Below, piece by piece: positions 30,607 to 38,331 of a stretch of 60,866 bases of DNA. The stretch comes from Olsenella uli (GTDB taxonomy: Bacteria; Actinomycetota; Coriobacteriia; Coriobacteriales; Atopobiaceae). Numbering within the stretch: position 1 is the stretch's first letter; each line of letters starts with the position of its first letter. The stretch covers positions 1 through 60,866 of the forward strand of contig NZ_JACJKN010000016.1 in the NCBI RefSeq assembly GCF_016900775.1. The letters are read 5' to 3'. The notes beneath the pieces were generated by a model. The model saw only the letters and a list, made by a program, of their open reading frames with translations, did not search any database and had not been told where the DNA came from. The translations under genes were made by a program, and so were the position numbers.

Positions 30607-32649
30607 CTAGTCCGTGCCGCCGACTTCGGCGGTCGAGGTGTCGGGCTGCCCGTAGATGGTGCCGAAGATGTCGCGCACGACGAGCATGGCGCTCGACGAG
30701 CCCCAGTCCGCGCCGTCGACGTTGGCGAAGGCGACGTACTTGGGGTCGTCGGCCGGCGCGTAGGCGCCGAACCAGCCGACGTTGCGGTCGGCCGAGGCCT
30801 GCTCGGCGGTGCCGGTCTTGCTGCAGACGCGCACGTCGAGGTTCGTCCAGTGGGCCGTCTGCGTGGGGCTCTCCTCGTAGGTGACCCCGAGCATGCCCTG
30901 CTTCACCAGGTCGCGGTAGGCGGGGTCCTCCTGGACGTCGTTGATCTGCTCGGCGCGGTAGCGCGAGATGAAGCCGTCGCCTATGCGGGCCCGCACGCCG
31001 TGCATGACGTGCGGGCGCCAGATGGGGCCGCCGTTGGCGAGCCCGCAGTAGACGCAGGCCATCTGCAGGCAGGTGACGAGCATGTCGCCCTGGCCGATGG
31101 CGAGGTTGCAGTTCTCGCCGCCCTGCCAGGTGGCGTCGTCGTCGGAGTAGCCGAGCGACTTGAAGTAGTCCCACTTCCAGGCGGCGTCCGGCACGCGCCC
31201 GGCCGCCTCGCCCGAGATGTCAATGCCGGTCGTGGAGCCCAGGCCGTACTCGCGGAAGGTCTCCTGCATGCCCTCGGGGTCGTCCGAGCTCCAGAAGCCC
31301 TTGCCGATCTCGTAGAAGACGACGTCGCAGGAGTAGGTGATGCCGCCGACGAGCCCGATGCCGCCGTGGCCCGACTCGCTCCAGCACTTCATGCCGTTGG
31401 GGTCGCTCTGGTCCCCGGACCACGTCCACCACCCCGTGCAGTAGTAGCTCGAGTCGGGCGTCGCGATCCCGTGGTCGAGCGCGGCGAACGTGGTGAGCGG
31501 CTTGATGACCGAGCCGGGCGGGTACTGGCCCGCGATGGCGCGGTTGAGCATGGGGTTGTGCGCGCCCTCGTCCTGAAGGGCGTCCCAGTCTGCGGTGGAG
31601 ATGCCGCCCACGAAGACGCTCGGCGAGAAGGTCGGGTTGCTCGCCATGGCGAGGATCTCCCCGTTGGTGCAGTCCATGACGATGGCCGAGCCGCCGACGG
31701 AGTCGATGCCGCGCTTGCGCATCTCGCCCACGATGCGCTCGAGCGACTCCTCGGCCGTGCGCTGGATGTCGACGTCGAGCGTGAGCACGAGGTCCGAGCC
31801 GCTCTGCGGCTCGATGCTCGTGGAGAGGCCCACCACGTCGCCGAGGGCGTCGATGTAGACGACCTGCTCGCCGCGCACGCCCTGCAGCACGCTCTCGTAG
31901 GCGAGCTCCACGCCGGTCTGGCCCACCACGTCCCCGGAGCGATACGCGATGCCGTCGCCCTGGGACTGCTCGCTCGCCTCGAGCTGCTCCGAGGTCACGG
32001 TGCCCGTGTAGCCCACCACGTGGGCGGCGAGCGAGCCGAGCGGGTAGGAGCGCTGGGTCCGCTGCTCCACCTTCACTCCCGGGAAGACGTCGGGGTGCTC
32101 GCCGATGTAGGCGACCACGCGCCGCGAGACATCCACGGAGACGGTGCGCAGGTTCTGGTAGCCCTCGGAGCTGTCCTGGAGGCGCCGGCGCACGGCCTGC
32201 GCGGGCATGCCGATGAGGTTGGCCAGAAGCTGCACCTCCACCTCGTCGTCGAGGACGTCGGCGCTCGCCGCCACGGTGAGGCTCGCGCGGTTGGAGACGA
32301 TCTCGACGCCGTTGCGGTCCAGGATGCGCCCGCGCGGCGCCTGCGTGTAGACGGTGCTCGTGCGGTTTGACTCGGCCTGCTCCGAGTACTCCTCGCTCGA
32401 GACGAGCTGCATCGACCAGAGGCGCGCGACGAGCGTGGCGAAGATGGCGCCCACGGCCACCGCAAAGCCGACGAGCCGCCCGGAGAGGGTCTTCTCCGCC
32501 GACGAGTCCGAGCCGCCCGAGGCCCGCGGCGACGCGCCGCCGATGTCGAGCGTGAAGGCGGCCTCCGAGCGTCCGTAGACCACGAAGACCACGATGAGCG
32601 CGACGGCCAGGACCGCGCACACGATGACGATCACGAGGGAGAGGTCCAT
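30607..32649 (-). CDS. mrdA: Elongasome penicillin-binding protein 2
   Basis: 680-residue class B PBP that crosslinks lateral-wall peptidoglycan. PBP dimerisation domain (about 95-270) and transpeptidase domain with SxxK at Ser380-Lys383 (PPGSVIKPLTTF), SxN position as Ser440-Cys-Asp442 (TYSCDVVFYEIG), and KTG in VCSKTGTAEQ. Unusual point: there are two strongly hydrophobic segments, 5-26 and 58-80, where PBP2 normally has one. It lies between mreD and rodA. Confidence 0.95.
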   Translation of the reverse strand: MDLSLVIVIVCAVLAVALIVVFVVYGRSEAAFTLDIGGASPRASGGSDSSAEKTLSGRLVGFAVAVGAIFATLVARLWSMQLVSSEEYSEQAESNRTSTVYTQAPRGRILDRNGVEIVSNRASLTVAASADVLDDEVEVQLLANLIGMPAQAVRRRLQDSSEGYQNLRTVSVDVSRRVVAYIGEHPDVFPGVKVEQRTQRSYPLGSLAAHVVGYTGTVTSEQLEASEQSQGDGIAYRSGDVVGQTGVELAYESVLQGVRGEQVVYIDALGDVVGLSTSIEPQSGSDLVLTLDVDIQRTAEESLERIVGEMRKRGIDSVGGSAIVMDCTNGEILAMASNPTFSPSVFVGGISTADWDALQDEGAHNPMLNRAIAGQYPPGSVIKPLTTFAALDHGIATPDSSYYCTGWWTWSGDQSDPNGMKCWSESGHGGIGLVGGITYSCDVVFYEIGKGFWSSDDPEGMQETFREYGLGSTTGIDISGEAAGRVPDAAWKWDYFKSLGYSDDDATWQGGENCNLAIGQGDMLVTCLQMACVYCGLANGGPIWRPHVMHGVRARIGDGFISRYRAEQINDVQEDPAYRDLVKQGMLGVTYEESPTQTAHWTNLDVRVCSKTGTAEQASADRNVGWFGAYAPADDPKYVAFANVDGADWGSSSAMLVVRDIFGTIYGQPDTSTAEVGGTD

Positions 32650-32658
32650 CGTCGCCCC

Positions 32659-33201
32659 CTACGCGCCCCGCCTGGAGAAGTGGCCGCCGGAAAGGCTCGG
32701 CCCCGACGGGACGTGGACGCGGGAGAAGTAGTAGGCGAAGGGCAGGAAGAAGACGAAGGTGAGCAGCGCCGTGGGAAGCGTCCGGAAGACGAGGACGTCG
32801 AGCAGCGAGTCGGCCTGCCCCACGAGGAGCATCGCCAGGTGGTAGACGAGCGAGACGGCGAGGGCGGAGGCGGCGAAGTGCGCCATCGCCGAGGCGAGGT
32901 CGCCCGCCATGCGGTTGCGCTCCTCCAGGCCGAGCGCGAAGGAGGACGCCGAGAGGCAAAACGCCATGAGGCCGATCGGGCCGGTCGTGGAGAGGTCGAA
33001 GAAGAGCCCGGCGAGAAACCCGGCGACGACGCCGCGGCGCCCGCCCGTCTGCAAGGCGACGCAGGCGGAGAAGATGAGCGCGAAGTTGGCCCGCCCGTTG
33101 CCGAGCCCCACGTTGGGGGCGAGCGCGAGCTGGAGCACCGCGCACACGAGCGCGAGCACCGCGATGCTGCGCGACTCCCTGTTCCTGTCAGAGACCTGCA
33201 T
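32659..33201 (-). CDS. mreD: Rod-shape protein MreD
   Basis: 180-residue membrane protein with about five to six helices; LIFSACVALQTGGRRGVVAGFLAGLFFDLSTTGPIGLMAF is typical of MreD, an elongasome scaffold partner of MreC. The ATG at 33201 has AGGGGG five bases upstream and is preferred to GTG 33207. Confidence 0.9.
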   Translation of the reverse strand: MQVSDRNRESRSIAVLALVCAVLQLALAPNVGLGNGRANFALIFSACVALQTGGRRGVVAGFLAGLFFDLSTTGPIGLMAFCLSASSFALGLEERNRMAGDLASAMAHFAASALAVSLVYHLAMLLVGQADSLLDVLVFRTLPTALLTFVFFLPFAYYFSRVHVPSGPSLSGGHFSRRGA

Positions 33202-33210
33202 GGGCACCCC

Positions 33211-34254
33211 CTACTCCGAGCTCGCGTCCGCATCCGCGCCCGCGCCGGCGGCGTCCGAGCCGTCGCCCTGGTCGGTCGCGTCAGAGCCTCCGTCGTCCGG
33301 GCCGTCGGCCCCGTCCGCCGCCCCCTGCGCGGGCGCCGAGGAGCTGTCCTGCGCGTCGGCCGCGGCGATGTCGTCGGCCGTGGCGCGCTGCTCCTCGGTG
33401 AGCGAGGTGATGACGAGGACCTCCTCGTAGTTCTCCGCGTGCGCGAACGGCTCGACGACGATGGTGAGGTAGGCCGCGCCCGGGCTGCTCTCGACACTCG
33501 TGACCTCGCCGAGGGGCAGGCCCTTGGGGAAGACGCCCCCCAGGCCGCTCGTGACGACGACGTCGCCCTGGGCAACGCTCTGGTCCGCGCCGATGAGCGT
33601 GAGCTCGAGCTGGCCCGTCACGGTGCCGACAAGCATCCCCTGGGCCCGGCTCGACTGGACCATGGCGGACACGGAGGAGTTGTCATCGGTTATGAGGCGC
33701 ACCGTCGAGGTGGCCGGGCCGCACTCCACGATCTGGCCGATGACGCCGTTCGACGTCGTGACCGGCATCCCCACCGCAAGGCCCGACGAGGCGCCCTTGT
33801 CGATGGTGACGGTCGTGCCCCAGGAGTCCCCCGAGCCCGAGATGATGCGGGCCGCGGTGGACTGGAGGTTGTTGGCGTCGCGCAGGTCGAGCAGGCCCTG
33901 GAGGCGCTCGGCGGACTGCGCCGCCTCCTCGAGCTCGACGTTTCTGGCCCTGAGCTCGTCGTTCTCGGCCTGGAGCTCCGAGAGCGTCGCCTGGTCGGCC
34001 GTGAGGTTGGTGACGATGTTGCCAAGGCCCTGGAAGGGGGCCGCGACGGTCGCGCCGAGGTAGCGCACCGGCAGCGTCACGGTCTGGAACGCCCCGCGCA
34101 CGACGCCGAGCGGCCCCTCCTCGCCGAAGCGGCAGCTCACGGTGAAGAGCACGAGCGAGACGACGAGGCATGCCACGAGCGTCCGCCCGCTGCCGCCCCT
34201 TCGGTTGTTGCCTATGGTCGGACCCGCCTGCCGCCCCCGCGTAGAGAGAGGCAC
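33211..34254 (-). CDS. mreC: Rod-shape protein MreC
   Basis: 347 residues: short cytoplasmic N terminus, one membrane segment (about 24-42), a coiled coil (about 85-120, LSELQAENDELRARNVELEEAAQ) and the MreC beta-barrel domain (about 125-290, GSSDSWGTTVTIDKGASSGLAVGMPVTTSNGVIGQI type). It ends in a long Asp/Ala/Gly-rich low-complexity tail. The start is a GTG five bases after the mreB stop with a weak SD. Confidence 0.93.
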   Translation of the reverse strand: MPLSTRGRQAGPTIGNNRRGGSGRTLVACLVVSLVLFTVSCRFGEEGPLGVVRGAFQTVTLPVRYLGATVAAPFQGLGNIVTNLTADQATLSELQAENDELRARNVELEEAAQSAERLQGLLDLRDANNLQSTAARIISGSGDSWGTTVTIDKGASSGLAVGMPVTTSNGVIGQIVECGPATSTVRLITDDNSSVSAMVQSSRAQGMLVGTVTGQLELTLIGADQSVAQGDVVVTSGLGGVFPKGLPLGEVTSVESSPGAAYLTIVVEPFAHAENYEEVLVITSLTEEQRATADDIAAADAQDSSSAPAQGAADGADGPDDGGSDATDQGDGSDAAGAGADADASSE

Positions 34255-34258
34255 GCGA

Positions 34259-35299
34259 CTACCCGGCGCTCTGGACGAAGCCGCCCGAGAGCGCGTTGGC
34301 CTCGAGGACCTTCGCGCAGCCGTTCACGACGTTCTCGAGCGCCGTGGGGCTCACGTTGACCGGGACGCCGGTCTCCTCGCGCAGGCGCTGGTCGAGCCCG
34401 CGCAGAAGCCCGCCGCCGCCCGTGAGGAGGATGCCGTAGTACATGAGGTCCGAGGCGAGGTCGGGAGGCGTCACGTCGAGCGCGTCCTTGACGGCCTTGG
34501 TGACCTCGTCGAGCGGGCGGTCGAGCGCGCGGCGGATCTCCTCGCTCTCGATGCGCACGCTCTTGGGCAGGCCGCTCATCACGTCGCGGCCGTTGACCTC
34601 GACGTCGAGCTCCTCCGCGAGCGGGGCGGCGGAGCCGACCTTGATCTTGATGTCCTCGGCCGTGCGCTCTCCGATGGAGAGGTTGTAGACGTCGCGGACG
34701 TGCTGGAGGATGGTCTGGTCGAACTCGTCGCCGGCGGTGCGGATGGACTGGGAGACGACGATGCCGCCCATCGAGATGACGGCCACCTCGGTGGTGCCGC
34801 CGCCGATGTCGACGACCATGGATCCCGTGGGGTCCTCGATGGGCAGGTCCGCGCCGATGGCCGCCGCCATCGGCTCCTCGATGAGGTAGGCCTGGCGGGC
34901 GCCGGCGGAGATGGTCGCCTCGAAGACGGCGCGCTTCTCGACGGACGTGACGCCCGACGGCACGCACACCACGACGCGCGGGCGCGGGGACCACGGGTAG
35001 TGGTTGCCGCGCGCCTTCTCGATGAAGTAGCGGAGCATGACCTCGGTGACGTCGAAGTCGGCGATGACGCCGTCCTTGAGGGGGCGCTCGGCGATGATCG
35101 AGCCCGGGGTGCGGCCGATCATGCGCTTGGCGTCGGCGCCCACCGCGAGCACGCGGCTCTCGCTCTTGTCGATGGCGACGACGGAGGGCTCGTTGATCAC
35201 GATCCCGTGCCCGCGGACGGCCACGAGCGTGTTGGCCGTGCCGAGGTCGATGGCGAGGTCTCCGCCGTACTCCCCGAAGAGGGTGTCAAAAAGTGACAT
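34259..35299 (-). CDS. mreB: Rod-shape actin homologue MreB
   Basis: 346 residues, normal length. Actin-fold ATP-binding motifs: DLAIDLGTANTLVAVRGHGIVINEPSVVAID, GSMVVDIGGGTTEVAVISMGGIV, and LLTGGGGLLRGLDQRL. Polymerises under the membrane and positions the cell-wall elongation complex. First gene of mreB-mreC-mreD-mrdA-rodA. Its presence predicts a rod or short-rod cell. Confidence 0.97.
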   Translation of the reverse strand: MSLFDTLFGEYGGDLAIDLGTANTLVAVRGHGIVINEPSVVAIDKSESRVLAVGADAKRMIGRTPGSIIAERPLKDGVIADFDVTEVMLRYFIEKARGNHYPWSPRPRVVVCVPSGVTSVEKRAVFEATISAGARQAYLIEEPMAAAIGADLPIEDPTGSMVVDIGGGTTEVAVISMGGIVVSQSIRTAGDEFDQTILQHVRDVYNLSIGERTAEDIKIKVGSAAPLAEELDVEVNGRDVMSGLPKSVRIESEEIRRALDRPLDEVTKAVKDALDVTPPDLASDLMYYGILLTGGGGLLRGLDQRLREETGVPVNVSPTALENVVNGCAKVLEANALSGGFVQSAG

Positions 35300-35323
35300 G
35301 GTCCCTGCCCTGGTCGCTGTCTC

Positions 35324-36628
35324 TTACTCTGCGGACGTCGCGTCGCCGGCCGAGGCGTACTCGGGCGTGACCGAGACGACCTTCCAGCTGATGCCGTCGC
35401 GCCGAAGCTCGACGGTGTAGTCCTGCTCCCCGCCCGCGGCGAGCGCCGCGGTGAGGTAGACGGTGGAGTCGGTCATGCTGCGGTCGCAGCCCTCCACGGT
35501 GACGGTGACGTCGCCGGTGGGAAGCGAGTCGCCCATGGTCTCGATCTGGCTCGCCGAGGTCCCCGCCACGACGTACTGGGCGATGTCCTCGCCGGAGGAC
35601 TTGGCCTCGAAGAGCTGCTCGGCGACGGCCTCCTGGGTGGGCCAGCCGTAGCCGCGCACGTACGCGAAGACCGCCGCACCCACGGCGAGGACGAGCAGCA
35701 CGAGGAGGAAGACGAGGACCTTGAGGCCCGTGTGGCGGTGCTTGCGGCGGACCTTGCGCTCCTTCTTGTCGGCGGCCATGAGGTCCTCCTCAGTGACCGA
35801 GAAGAACCCGGTGTCCTCGGGCGAGGGCATGAGCTCGCCCGACTCCCCCATCGGGTCGAGCGGGTCGTAGCCACCGCCGTAGCCGGCCGCCGCCAGGAAG
35901 GCGTCGGTGTCGGACTGGCGGCGCTCGCCCATCGCCGCCACGGCCTTGCGGGCCGCGTCGTAGGAGGCCTGGGCCTCGGGGCTGAGCGAGAAGGTGCCGT
36001 CGGCGGTCGCGTGCGCGAAGGCGTCGACGGCCTCGTTCATGCGGTTGGCCGCGACGTAGGCCAGGCCGAGGTCGCACCAGATCTGGTTCTGGCTCTCGAG
36101 GGGGGTCGTGAAGTCGAGCGCCGTGCGGTAGGCCTCCACGGCGTCGACCGCGCGGCCGAGCCGCATGAAGCAGCTGCCCAGCTTGGAGAGGGCCGCCGCC
36201 GGGGCGGGGTTGGCCTCGTCGATGGCGGCGTTGCGGTACGCCATGCCGGCGCCGCGGACGTCGCCGATCCGCTCGTAGGCCGCGCCGAGCGCGAGGTAGG
36301 CCTTGTAGGGCGTCGCGTAGGAGGCGTCCGAGACGGCCTCCGTGAGCGCGGAGACGGCCTCCTCGGCCCGTCCCGCGGCGAGCAGCGCGCGGCCGAGGTT
36401 GCACTGGAGCGCGCCGCGCTTGCCGTACGAGGCGTCCGCGAGGGCGCCCTGGTAGGCCCGCGCCGCGGAGTCGAACTGGCCGAGCTTCATGTACGCGTTG
36501 CCGCGGAGGTGGTCGACCTCGCCGGACGGCTCGCCCGGGGCCGCGGCGTCGGCGAGGCGCGTCACCGCCCCGAACCAGTCGCCGTTCTTGTAGGCGAGCT
36601 TGCCGGATTCATAAGCATGCTGGTTCAC
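35324..36628 (-). CDS. TPR-repeat membrane protein
   Basis: 434 residues. Tetratricopeptide repeats over about 1-215 (ESGKLAYKNGDWFGAVTRLADAA, LRGNAYMKLGQFDSAARAYQGAL, CNLGRALLAAGRAEEAVSALTEAV, LGLAYVAANRMNEAVDAFAHA), an acidic linker, then a basic patch (KKERKVRRKHRHTG) and a membrane segment (about 300-323) with the last ~110 residues outside. The GTG at 36628 has GGAGG five bases upstream; a TTG four codons earlier opens the frame. Specific role unknown; its place before mreB hints at the cell envelope. Confidence 0.8.
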   Translation of the reverse strand: MNQHAYESGKLAYKNGDWFGAVTRLADAAAPGEPSGEVDHLRGNAYMKLGQFDSAARAYQGALADASYGKRGALQCNLGRALLAAGRAEEAVSALTEAVSDASYATPYKAYLALGAAYERIGDVRGAGMAYRNAAIDEANPAPAAALSKLGSCFMRLGRAVDAVEAYRTALDFTTPLESQNQIWCDLGLAYVAANRMNEAVDAFAHATADGTFSLSPEAQASYDAARKAVAAMGERRQSDTDAFLAAAGYGGGYDPLDPMGESGELMPSPEDTGFFSVTEEDLMAADKKERKVRRKHRHTGLKVLVFLLVLLVLAVGAAVFAYVRGYGWPTQEAVAEQLFEAKSSGEDIAQYVVAGTSASQIETMGDSLPTGDVTVTVEGCDRSMTDSTVYLTAALAAGGEQDYTVELRRDGISWKVVSVTPEYASAGDATSAE

Positions 36629-36658
36629 TGTGCCCTCCAACGTGTGCCCCGCCGGCGC

Positions 36659-37207
36659 CTAGGCGTCGGCGTGCTCGATCCTGACCGAGTTGATGACGTC
36701 GCCCTGCCGGAGGGCGGCGATGACGTCGAGCCCCTCGAGCGTCGACCCGAAGACCGTGTAGCCGGAGTCGAGGCCGTGCTGGGGCCCGAGGCAGAAGTAG
36801 AACTGGGACCCGGCGGAGTTGGGGTCCATCGAGCGCGCCATGGCGAGCGCGCCGTCCACGTGCGAGTTGCGGGGGTTGGTCGTGTACTCCTCGCGGATGC
36901 GATACCCCGGCCCGCCGGTCCCCGGGCGCCCCATGGGGCCGACCTTCCCGGCGGCGACGTCGGCGGGGGACATCTCGCGGGTGTTGGGGCAGCCGCCCTG
37001 GATGACGAAGCCCGGGACGTAGCGGTGGAACTTCAGCCCGTCGTAGAAGCCCGACGAGGCGAGCTCGCAGAAGTTGGCCACGTGCACGGGCGCGCCCGCG
37101 CCGTCGAGGCGCGCGCGGATGGTCCCCCGCGACGTGTCGAAGACGGCGACCTCGTCGCCCACGACCTGGTAGGTGGGCGTGTAGAGCGGGTCTTGGATGA
37201 AGCCCAT
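36659..37207 (-). CDS. Cyclophilin-type peptidyl-prolyl isomerase
   Basis: 182 residues. Cyclophilin core: FDTSRGTIRARLDG, ANFCELASSGFYDGLKFHRYVPGFVIQGGCP, GALAMARSMDPNSAGSQFYFCLGPQHGLDSGYTVFGSTLEGLDVI. No signal peptide, so a cytoplasmic folding catalyst. The ATG at 37207 has GAGGG upstream; the frame runs further 5' without conservation. Confidence 0.93.
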   Translation of the reverse strand: MGFIQDPLYTPTYQVVGDEVAVFDTSRGTIRARLDGAGAPVHVANFCELASSGFYDGLKFHRYVPGFVIQGGCPNTREMSPADVAAGKVGPMGRPGTGGPGYRIREEYTTNPRNSHVDGALAMARSMDPNSAGSQFYFCLGPQHGLDSGYTVFGSTLEGLDVIAALRQGDVINSVRIEHADA

Positions 37208-37265
37208 GTCCCTCTCCCCTCTCGGGGCGCGTTGCGTACGCGCGCAGTATGCTTCCAACTAGATG

Positions 37266-37274
37266 ATTCTAGCA
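37266..37274 (-). promoter_or_regulatory. Extended -10 element before the cyclophilin gene
   Basis: Minus-strand TGCTAGAAT, an extended -10, 59 bases before the cyclophilin start. It overlaps a small perfect inverted repeat CTAGA-TGAT-TCTAG (37259-37272). The identical TGCTAGAAT occurs before the formyl-THF cyclo-ligase gene (54056-54064). Confidence 0.45.
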
Positions 37275-37323
37275 GGAGGCGCCAGGTTTCACATATTCGG
37301 CAGAGAGCCCGGGGCGGGGCGCC

Positions 37324-38304
37324 TCAGGCGGCGGGGTCCCAGGCGTCGTAGTTCTGCGAGAAGAGCCGCTGGAAGGCCGAGCCCGCGTCCATGGCGCCGG
37401 TGATCTTGTCCGCGTCCGCCGCGGGGTCCCCGGACTCGGCCGAGATGCCCCACGCCCCGGTGAGGGCGTCGCAGCGGTTGCGCAGCCAGTTGCCGAGCGT
37501 CTCGAGGTGATCGACCTTCTCGGAGACCCCCTCGCTGCCGTCGTCGAGCGCCGAGACGTCGTTGATGAGGTTGGAGACGTCTATGGAGATGGAGCGCGCC
37601 TCCGAGAGGCCCGCCGCGCGGTCCTCGGCCGACGTCGAGGAGAGGACGCCCTCCGAGCGCAGGAGCCGCTCGCTCTCGTCCACGCGCCCGGAGAGCTCGC
37701 CGAGCGAGTCGTGGGCGGAGGCGAGGGCGGACTCGAGGGTCTGCGCCTCCCCCGCCCTGCTCCCGTCCTGGCCGACGAGCGTCTCCAGGAAGCCCGGGAA
37801 GCCCGACATCGAGGTGTCGGCGGGCGTGGTCGCGGAGATGCGCGTGGCGCTCGGGTCCCAGGGGTGGGTGATGAGGACGGCCGCGCCGCCCACCACGAGA
37901 ACGGCGAGCAGCCCGGCGAGCAGAAACGCCCTCGTGCGCGGCATGCGGTCGCTGCGCGAGACGGGCGACGAGGCGTCGTCGACGGAGGGCAGCGCGCTCT
38001 CGATGCGCGTGATGACGCCCGTCTCCTCCGCGCCCGCGGCGTCGCCGAGCTCGCCGGTCGAGCCGATGTCGGGCAGGTCGAGGTCGCGCGTCGGCCGCGC
38101 GGGCGCGGCCTCGGCCCCCTCGGGGCGCACCGACGAGCCGCACTTGGGGCAGACGTCGGCGCCCGGCGGCAGCAGGGCGCCGCAGCCGGGGCACCACGAG
38201 GCGTCGGTCAGCGCGATGCGCTGGGTGGAGTCGATGGGCTCGTTGCAGCGGGGGCAGCAGAGCGAGCCGTCGGGCACGCGCCCCCCGCAGGCGGGGCAGA
38301 TCAC
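37324..38304 (-). CDS. Double zinc-ribbon membrane protein
   Basis: 326 residues. Two N-terminal zinc ribbons (CPACGGRVPDGSLCCPRC at 3-20 and CPGCGALLPPGADVCPKC at 38-55), an acidic linker, one membrane segment (about 127-146), and a ~175-residue extracytoplasmic part with alpha-helical, coiled-coil-like character (LESALASAHDSLGELSGRVDESERLL). GTG start with GGGAGGG upstream. No known family recognised for the outer domain; function unknown. Confidence 0.75.
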   Translation of the reverse strand: MICPACGGRVPDGSLCCPRCNEPIDSTQRIALTDASWCPGCGALLPPGADVCPKCGSSVRPEGAEAAPARPTRDLDLPDIGSTGELGDAAGAEETGVITRIESALPSVDDASSPVSRSDRMPRTRAFLLAGLLAVLVVGGAAVLITHPWDPSATRISATTPADTSMSGFPGFLETLVGQDGSRAGEAQTLESALASAHDSLGELSGRVDESERLLRSEGVLSSTSAEDRAAGLSEARSISIDVSNLINDVSALDDGSEGVSEKVDHLETLGNWLRNRCDALTGAWGISAESGDPAADADKITGAMDAGSAFQRLFSQNYDAWDPAA

Positions 38305-38331
38305 AGTGCGGCGCCCTCCCCTCTCTTCTCG

